This document shows positions 36,635-41,054 of a stretch of DNA of 41,054 nt, one piece after another. The stretch comes from Streptococcus parasanguinis (GTDB taxonomy: Bacteria; Bacillota; Bacilli; Lactobacillales; Streptococcaceae). The stretch is from positions 1 through 41,054 of the forward strand of contig NZ_JUPI01000041.1 in assembly GCF_001074805.1 (NCBI RefSeq), read 5' to 3'. Each line of letters starts with the position of its first letter. Within the stretch, counting starts at the first letter, position 1. The position numbers and the translations under genes are program-made. Below the pieces are notes generated by a model, which worked only from the letters and a program-made list of their open reading frames with translations, did no database searches and was not told where the DNA came from.

Positions 36635-37645
36635 TTAATGAAAAACGGTACAAACGGCTTCTGGGACATAGAAGTCGTGGGATAGGAGGGTCAATTTTCC
36701 ATTGGCTAGATCCCGCTTGAAAACAGTAGCATTTGGTGAATCTTGATGGGCTGCGATGAGGTGGTTTTGATCTGGACTAATAGTGAAATCACGTGGATTG
36801 AGCCCTTGACTTGGAACAATTTCAATGAGTTCTAAGCTGCCATCTGCTACAACTTTAAATACAGCGATAGAATTGTGAGCACGGTTAGATGCATAAAGGA
36901 ATTTTCCATCGGCTGAGAGCTTGATAGCAGAAGCCCATTTTTGACCATCGTAGTCTGATGGAAGTGTGGAAACGGTTTGGAAGTGTTCGAATTCACCCAC
37001 ACCGTCATAAAAGAGGACGTCGATTGTAGCATTTAATTCATTGATGAGATAAGCAGTCTTGTAGTGGGGATGAAAGACAAGGTGACGAGGTCCTGCACCT
37101 GGAGCTGTTTGGTACTGATTGATCAGGGTAAGTTTTCCTTCCTCACTGACATCATAGACATGCAAACTGTCTGTTCCTAGGTCACACGTGATCAGGTACT
37201 GATCTGGCGTAAGGTCTGCATAGTGGGCATGTGGACTTGCTTGATTGGCGTGGGGACCACTTCCTTGGTGAGTGTCCTCATTGACAAAAGACAAACGCCC
37301 ATCTGCCTCTATCTTGTATACGAGAACTTGCCCTTTGTGATAGTTGGCTCCATAGACTAGTTGACGCTTTTCATCGACAGAGACATAGCAGAGTGGAGCC
37401 CCTTCTTCGACAATGTGATTGAGTGGCTGAAAATCGGCTGTAAAACTAGCGATTCCCCCTTTTCCATCTTCAGCTCCGACACTATAAAGATTGCCTTTTT
37501 TAGAAAAAGCGATATAGGTTGGATTGGGCTCAGCTGCCACTAGTTCAAGTTGGCTCAATGCCCCTGTTTCAGGGTCAAATTGTGCCTTGTAAATTCCTTT
37601 GGATTCTTTTTTGGTATAGGTACCGAAATAAATGGTTTGAGACAT
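36635..37645 (-). CDS. Lactonase family protein (YbhE/Pgl-type beta-propeller)
   Basis: A 336-residue seven-bladed beta-propeller protein of the YbhE/6-phosphogluconolactonase (PF10282) family. It opens IYFGTYTKKESKGIY and has repeated blades, each with ...GxLYxxN-like text, for example QLVYGANYHKG, HQGSGPHANQASPHAHYA and GAGPRHLVFHP near residue 187, KFLYASNRAHNSIAVF and GLNPRDFTISPD. Family members hydrolyse 6-phosphogluconolactone in the oxidative pentose phosphate pathway, but many firmicute homologues are uncharacterised, so the reaction is uncertain. No signal peptide. GAGGTGA lies 6 bp before the ATG. Confidence 0.87.
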   Translation of the reverse strand: MSQTIYFGTYTKKESKGIYKAQFDPETGALSQLELVAAEPNPTYIAFSKKGNLYSVGAEDGKGGIASFTADFQPLNHIVEEGAPLCYVSVDEKRQLVYGANYHKGQVLVYKIEADGRLSFVNEDTHQGSGPHANQASPHAHYADLTPDQYLITCDLGTDSLHVYDVSEEGKLTLINQYQTAPGAGPRHLVFHPHYKTAYLINELNATIDVLFYDGVGEFEHFQTVSTLPSDYDGQKWASAIKLSADGKFLYASNRAHNSIAVFKVVADGSLELIEIVPSQGLNPRDFTISPDQNHLIAAHQDSPNATVFKRDLANGKLTLLSHDFYVPEAVCTVFH

Positions 37646-37673
37646 AGGTCACCTCGTAAGATTTGTTAGGTTT

Positions 37674-37702
37674 ATTATATCAAAGGTCCTATTGGAAGGC
37701 AA
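37674..37702 (-). promoter_or_regulatory. Promoter of lactonase-like gene
   Basis: On the minus strand TTGCCT (37702-37697), 17 bp, TATAAT (37679-37674) preceded by TGA. The leader is about 21 nt and contains GAGGTGA. The -35 hexamer is the same as at the GH25 gene. Confidence 0.75.
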
Positions 37703-37770
37703 TTGCTAGTTGAAGAAGGGAGTGGTCTTTCTGATTTTACTAGTTTTTTCGTAACTTCACGCTCAAAAAA

Positions 37771-37779
37771 TGCTAAAAT
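37771..37779 (+). promoter_or_regulatory. Extended -10 promoter of AI-2E permease gene
   Basis: TGC followed by TAAAAT (37774-37779); -35 poor. AAGGAG (37799-37804) lies in the predicted leader. Confidence 0.55.
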
Positions 37780-37810
37780 AGATACATGTTGAAATGAAAA
37801 GGAGTTTTCC

Positions 37811-38986
37811 GTGGATAATAAAGAAAAACAGTTTAGTATGTCTTGGTTTTTTAGATGGTTTTTAGACAACAAGGCTATTACCGTATTTTTAGTTACCTTG
37901 CTCTTGGGTCTGAACCTCTTGGTCTTGAGTAAGATTACCTTTATTTTTATTCCGATTTTTGAGTTTGCAGGAGCTGTCATGCTGCCTGTTATTATCTCTG
38001 GTTTGCTCTATTACCTGCTCAACCCTATTGTTGACTTTCTTGAAAGAAAAGGACTCAAGCGGATTTTTGCGATTTCCTTAGTCTTTTTCTTGATTGCAGT
38101 GCTTTTAATTTGGGGTCTAGCTGTAGTGATTCCATCCGTCCAACGACAAGTGGTGAGTTTCTTTCATAACTTGCCAACTTATTTGGAAAAGGCCAATGCA
38201 ACCATCGATGATTTTCTAGATAATCGCGTCTCCTCTGATATCAAACCCCAGTTAGATGAGATCACTAAGGAACTGTCTGCAAACATTACTTCTTGGGCCA
38301 GTTCGATCTCTGGGCGGGCTGTCAATTGGGTCAGCAACTTGATCGGAGTGGCTTCGCAAGTTATTGTTGCCTTGATCATTATGCCTTTTATTGTCTTTTA
38401 TCTTCTTCGAGATGGAAAAAATTTAAAGGGCCACATTGTTCGCTTCTTACCAACTAAGATTCGTAAATCGGCTGAACAAGTTCTCTCAGATGTCAATACC
38501 CAACTCTCCAACTACGTTCGAGGGCAAATTACGGTAGCCATTGTCGTCGCCATTATGTTCATCATCTTCTTTAAGATCATTGGCTTGCGCTATGCGGTGA
38601 CACTGGGGATCTCTGCGGGAATCTTGAATTTGATCCCATACTTGGGTAGTTTCTTAGCCATGTTACCTGCCTTAGTATTGGGCTTGGTAGCAGGACCAGA
38701 GATGTTTATCAAGGTCTTGATTGTATTTGCAGTGGAGCAAACCATTGAAGGACGTTTCGTATCTCCTTTGGTTTTGGGAAGTCAGTTAAATATCCATCCG
38801 ATTACTATTTTATTTGTGCTCTTGACGTCAGGATCTATGTTTGGAATCTGGGGAGTTTTCCTTGGTATTCCGGTCTATGCGTCTGCTAAGGTCGTTATTG
38901 GAGCTATATTTGAATGGTATAAGGTCGTCAGTGGCTTGTATGAAGAACACAATGAAGTAGAAGAGGAAACACAGAGTGAGTCATAG
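37811..38986 (+). CDS. AI-2E family transporter (putative permease)
   Basis: A 391-residue polytopic membrane protein of the AI-2E transporter family (PF01594). About eight hydrophobic segments surround a soluble region (about 95-180). Family signatures are LPVIISGLLYYLLNPIVDFLE-type text near residue 60, PFIVFYLLRDG near 195, NLIPYLGSFLAMLPA near 275, and EGRFVSPLVLG near 313. Members include TqsA-like exporters and cation/proton antiporters, so the substrate is open. The start is GTG at 37811 with AAGGAG (37799-37804) 6 bp upstream. The acidic C-terminus overlaps the next gene by 11 bp, suggesting co-translation with the TPR protein. Confidence 0.87.
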   Translation: MDNKEKQFSMSWFFRWFLDNKAITVFLVTLLLGLNLLVLSKITFIFIPIFEFAGAVMLPVIISGLLYYLLNPIVDFLERKGLKRIFAISLVFFLIAVLLIWGLAVVIPSVQRQVVSFFHNLPTYLEKANATIDDFLDNRVSSDIKPQLDEITKELSANITSWASSISGRAVNWVSNLIGVASQVIVALIIMPFIVFYLLRDGKNLKGHIVRFLPTKIRKSAEQVLSDVNTQLSNYVRGQITVAIVVAIMFIIFFKIIGLRYAVTLGISAGILNLIPYLGSFLAMLPALVLGLVAGPEMFIKVLIVFAVEQTIEGRFVSPLVLGSQLNIHPITILFVLLTSGSMFGIWGVFLGIPVYASAKVVIGAIFEWYKVVSGLYEEHNEVEEETQSES

Positions 38987-40205
38987 TCAACAAATGGTAG
39001 AGGCTCTTGATCAGCAAGAGCTAGAAGAAGCAGAAGTTCAATTTCAAAAGGCCTTGTTAGAAGATAGTGAAGCGCAACTATTGGATTTGGGTCAATATCT
39101 TGAAAGTATCGGGTTTTACCCTCAGGCAAAAGAGGTTTATGAACAGATTGCAGAAACCTATCCAGAAGTATATCTGAGTTTGGCAACCATCCTTGCAGAG
39201 GAAGGGCAAACGGAAGAGGCCTTTGCTTATTTAGAAGAAATTGGCCCTGAGTCTAACTGGTATGTAGCCAGTCTCTTGGTCAAGGCTGATCTCTATCAGC
39301 TGGAAGGTCTCGCAGATGTAGCGCGTGAAAAATTAGTTGAAGCAGCCAGTCTGTCTGATGACCCGATCATTCAATTAGGGTTAGCTGAAATCGATCTGGA
39401 ATTGGAACGCTACCAAGAGGCTATCCAAGAGTATGCCCAGTTGGACAATCGGGAGATTTTGGAAGCGACGGGGATTTCTACCTATCAACGGATTGGTTTT
39501 GCCTATGCCAATCTTGGTAAGTTTGAAGCGGCTGTGCCCTTCTTAGAGAAAGCCCTGGAGATTGAGTTTGATGACCAGATTGCCTACGAATTGGCGACCT
39601 TATTGTCAGACCAAGAAGAATACCAAAAAGCCCTGATCTACTACAAACAAATTGATACTTTGTCGCCTGATTTTGAAGGCTATGAGTTCGGGTATGCTTT
39701 GGCCTTACAGGCTGAAAATGACCGTGAAAAAGCGCTTGAAATCGCCAAACAAGGGATTGAGAAAAATCCATTTGACGCACAGTTGAAGCTTCTTGCTTCT
39801 CAGCTTTCTTATGAGCTCCACCAGCCTGAACAGGCAGAAACTTATCTGTTGGAAGCTAAAGAAGTGGCAGATGATCTCGAAGAGATTGCTCTTCGCCTCA
39901 CTACCCTTTATTTAGAACAGGAGCGTTTTGACGAAGTCTTAGATTGGCAAAATGAAGAAGTCGAAACGGTTGTCACCCGTTGGAACATTGCCCGTGCTTT
40001 GGCTGCCTTAGAGAAAACAGAAGAAGCCGTATCAGTCTACCAAGAGCTCTATGAGGACTTGAAGGACAATCCAGAATTCCTCGAAACCTATGTTTATCTG
40101 TTGCGTGAAGCTGGCGATGTGACAAGGGCGCGTGAAGTGGCCAACCAGTATTTGGCGATCGTACCAGACGATGTGCAGATGCAAACCATCTATGATAGCC
40201 TCTAA
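38976..40205 (+). CDS. Tetratricopeptide repeat protein
   Basis: A 409-residue acidic, soluble protein built of TPR-like helical repeats along its whole length, for example FYPQAKEVYEQIAETYPEVY, ERYQEAIQEYAQLDN, GKFEAAVPFLEKALE, EEYQKALIYYKQIDTLSP and REKALEIAKQGIEKNP. TPR arrays mediate protein contacts; no partner is known. The start is a GTG at 38976 inside the end of the permease gene (11-bp overlap) with GAGGAAAC upstream; the conserved opening SHSQQMVEAL supports it. A candidate partner is the permease encoded just before. The gene ends 71 bp before alsD, which has its own promoter. Confidence 0.87.
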   Translation: MSHSQQMVEALDQQELEEAEVQFQKALLEDSEAQLLDLGQYLESIGFYPQAKEVYEQIAETYPEVYLSLATILAEEGQTEEAFAYLEEIGPESNWYVASLLVKADLYQLEGLADVAREKLVEAASLSDDPIIQLGLAEIDLELERYQEAIQEYAQLDNREILEATGISTYQRIGFAYANLGKFEAAVPFLEKALEIEFDDQIAYELATLLSDQEEYQKALIYYKQIDTLSPDFEGYEFGYALALQAENDREKALEIAKQGIEKNPFDAQLKLLASQLSYELHQPEQAETYLLEAKEVADDLEEIALRLTTLYLEQERFDEVLDWQNEEVETVVTRWNIARALAALEKTEEAVSVYQELYEDLKDNPEFLETYVYLLREAGDVTRAREVANQYLAIVPDDVQMQTIYDSL

Positions 40206-40238
40206 TAAAACCATATCGTGAAGTTTCGGAACAGTTTG

Positions 40239-40247
40239 TGGTATACT
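40239..40247 (+). promoter_or_regulatory. Extended -10 promoter of alsD
   Basis: TGG followed by TATACT (40242-40247); -35 poor. The leader is about 24 nt and contains GAGGAGAG. Confidence 0.6.
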
Positions 40248-40276
40248 GGTAGAAGATAGAATGAGGAGAGAAAAAC

Positions 40277-40993
40277 ATGGAACCAGTGAAACTTTTTCAA
40301 TACAATACCTTGGGTGCCCTAATGGCGGGTCTGTACGGGGGATCATTTACGATTGGAGAACTCTTGGAACATGGGGATCTAGGAGTTGGAACGCTTGATT
40401 CTATTGATGGAGAGTTGATCGTATTAGATGGAAAGGCCTATCAGGCTAAGGGATCAGGCGACCATCCTGAAATTGTCGAAGTTTCTCCTGATGCCAAGGT
40501 TCCTTATGCAGCAGTTGTTCCTCACCAAGCAGAAGTAATTTTCCGTCAACGCTTTGAAATGACGGACGAGGAATTGGAAGCTCGTATTGAGTCTTATTAC
40601 GATGGCGAAAATCTTTTTCGCTCCATTAAGATTCGTGGTGACTTTGTCAAGATGCATGTCCGTATGATTCCAAAATCAACACCAGAGATGAAGTTTGCAG
40701 AGGTTGCAACCCATCAGCCAGAGTATATACGGGAAAATGTCACTGGAACCATCGTCGGTTTTTGGACACCCGAAATTTTCCATGGCGTGAGCGTGGCTGG
40801 TTATCATTTGCACTTTATTTCAGATGACCACACCTTTGGTGGCCATGTCATGGATTTTGTCATCACAGAAGGGATTGTAGAGGTGGGGGCCATCGATCAG
40901 CTGGATCAACGTTTCCCAGTTCAAGACCGACAGTACCTCTTTGCCAAATTCAATGTTGATGAGGTCAAAGAAGACATTAATAAAGCAGAATAA
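40277..40993 (+). CDS. alsD: Alpha-acetolactate decarboxylase
   Basis: A 238-residue enzyme converting acetolactate to acetoin, which diverts pyruvate from acid production and helps balance branched-chain amino acid synthesis. The zinc site HLHFISDDHTFGGH near residue 178 contains the three His ligands, with the conserved Glu in the N-terminal half and the substrate Arg nearby (VRMIPKS region). Family text LFQYNTLGALMAGLYGG begins the protein, quoted here from residue 6. GAGGAGAG precedes the ATG. No acetolactate synthase gene (alsS) is within the window, so it is probably encoded elsewhere. Confidence 0.93.
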   Translation: MEPVKLFQYNTLGALMAGLYGGSFTIGELLEHGDLGVGTLDSIDGELIVLDGKAYQAKGSGDHPEIVEVSPDAKVPYAAVVPHQAEVIFRQRFEMTDEELEARIESYYDGENLFRSIKIRGDFVKMHVRMIPKSTPEMKFAEVATHQPEYIRENVTGTIVGFWTPEIFHGVSVAGYHLHFISDDHTFGGHVMDFVITEGIVEVGAIDQLDQRFPVQDRQYLFAKFNVDEVKEDINKAE

Positions 40994-40995
40994 AA

Positions 40996-41023
40996 AGAGG
41001 CTGGGACAAAAGTCCTAGCCTCT
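40996..41023 (+). terminator. Long hairpin after alsD, probable terminator/dispersed element
   Basis: AGAGGCTGGGAC (40996-41007) pairs with GTCCTAGCCTCT (41012-41023) around AAAA with one wobble. The T-tract is delayed (41029-41034). Very similar hairpins are common after streptococcal genes, often with the same GAGGCTGGGAC core. Confidence 0.8.
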
Positions 41024-41028
41024 CAATT

Positions 41029-41054
41029 ATTTTTGGATTGTCGAGCAAGACGCA
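41029..41054. repeat. Start of a probable dispersed streptococcal repeat (truncated)
   Basis: The last bases contain ATTGTCGAGCAAGACGCA, a phrase I recall as recurrent downstream of such hairpins in streptococci. It is cut by the window end, so the identification rests on memory of the pattern and not on a second copy here. Confidence 0.3.

Overview
The window is a chromosomal segment from a low-GC Gram-positive coccus, almost certainly a viridans-group Streptococcus. The evidence is the set of streptococcal-type proteins (MurM/MurN branching enzymes, CaxP-like P-type ATPase, EzrA, FtsEX, DinG with an exonuclease domain), strong AGGAG ribosome-binding sites and many promoters with an extended -10 (TGnTATAAT). 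I do not assign a species. I found no insertion sequence, prophage, CRISPR array, tRNA, rRNA or antibiotic-resistance island. Gene content is that of a housekeeping core region.

Layout. 1-234: intergenic, three consecutive hairpins and a bidirectional terminator. 235-2371 (minus): histidine phosphatase, YbaK/EbsC deacylase, GH25 lysozyme-like surface protein. 2620-9123 (plus): ftsW, ppc, tuf and tpiA; tuf and tpiA have their own promoters and terminators. 9198-13760 (minus): operon of HD-domain dNTPase-like protein, Cof-type HAD phosphatase, murM, murN. 13876-17936 (plus): DUF1934 protein, a Mn2+-sensing yybP-ykoY type riboswitch driving a Ca2+/Mn2+ P-type ATPase, and an aquaporin. 17967-18824 (minus): metallophosphoesterase. 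18999-21750 (plus): prfB with its +1 programmed frameshift, ftsE, ftsX. 21820-22461 (minus): metallo-beta-lactamase-fold hydrolase. 22580-32354 (plus): dinG, a YeiH-family transporter, rodA, a DJ-1/PfpI protein, a HAD protein with an altered motif I, gyrB, ezrA. 32470-34238 (plus): serB and glycerate kinase. 34282-34734 (minus): DUF1694. 34946-36250 (plus): eno. 36354-37645 (minus): a 61-residue unknown protein and a lactonase-fold protein. 37811-40993 (plus): AI-2E-family permease, TPR protein, acetolactate decarboxylase. The right end carries a hairpin followed by what looks like a dispersed streptococcal repeat.

Functional themes. Many genes act in wall growth and division: two SEDS glycosyltransferases (FtsW and RodA), FtsEX, EzrA, MurM/MurN and a GH25 hydrolase. 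A second group is central carbon metabolism (ppc, tpiA, eno, glycerate kinase, serB, alsD). Highly expressed genes (tuf, tpiA, eno) show strong codon bias and canonical signals.

The most unusual signal is not a gene but an initiation pattern. Six genes (GH25, HD protein, metallophosphoesterase, DUF1694, HAD protein at 28018, dinG) have an apparent -10 box only 6-10 bp upstream of the start codon and no usable Shine-Dalgarno sequence between, which predicts leaderless or nearly leaderless mRNAs. I did not find a convincing undescribed multi-gene system.
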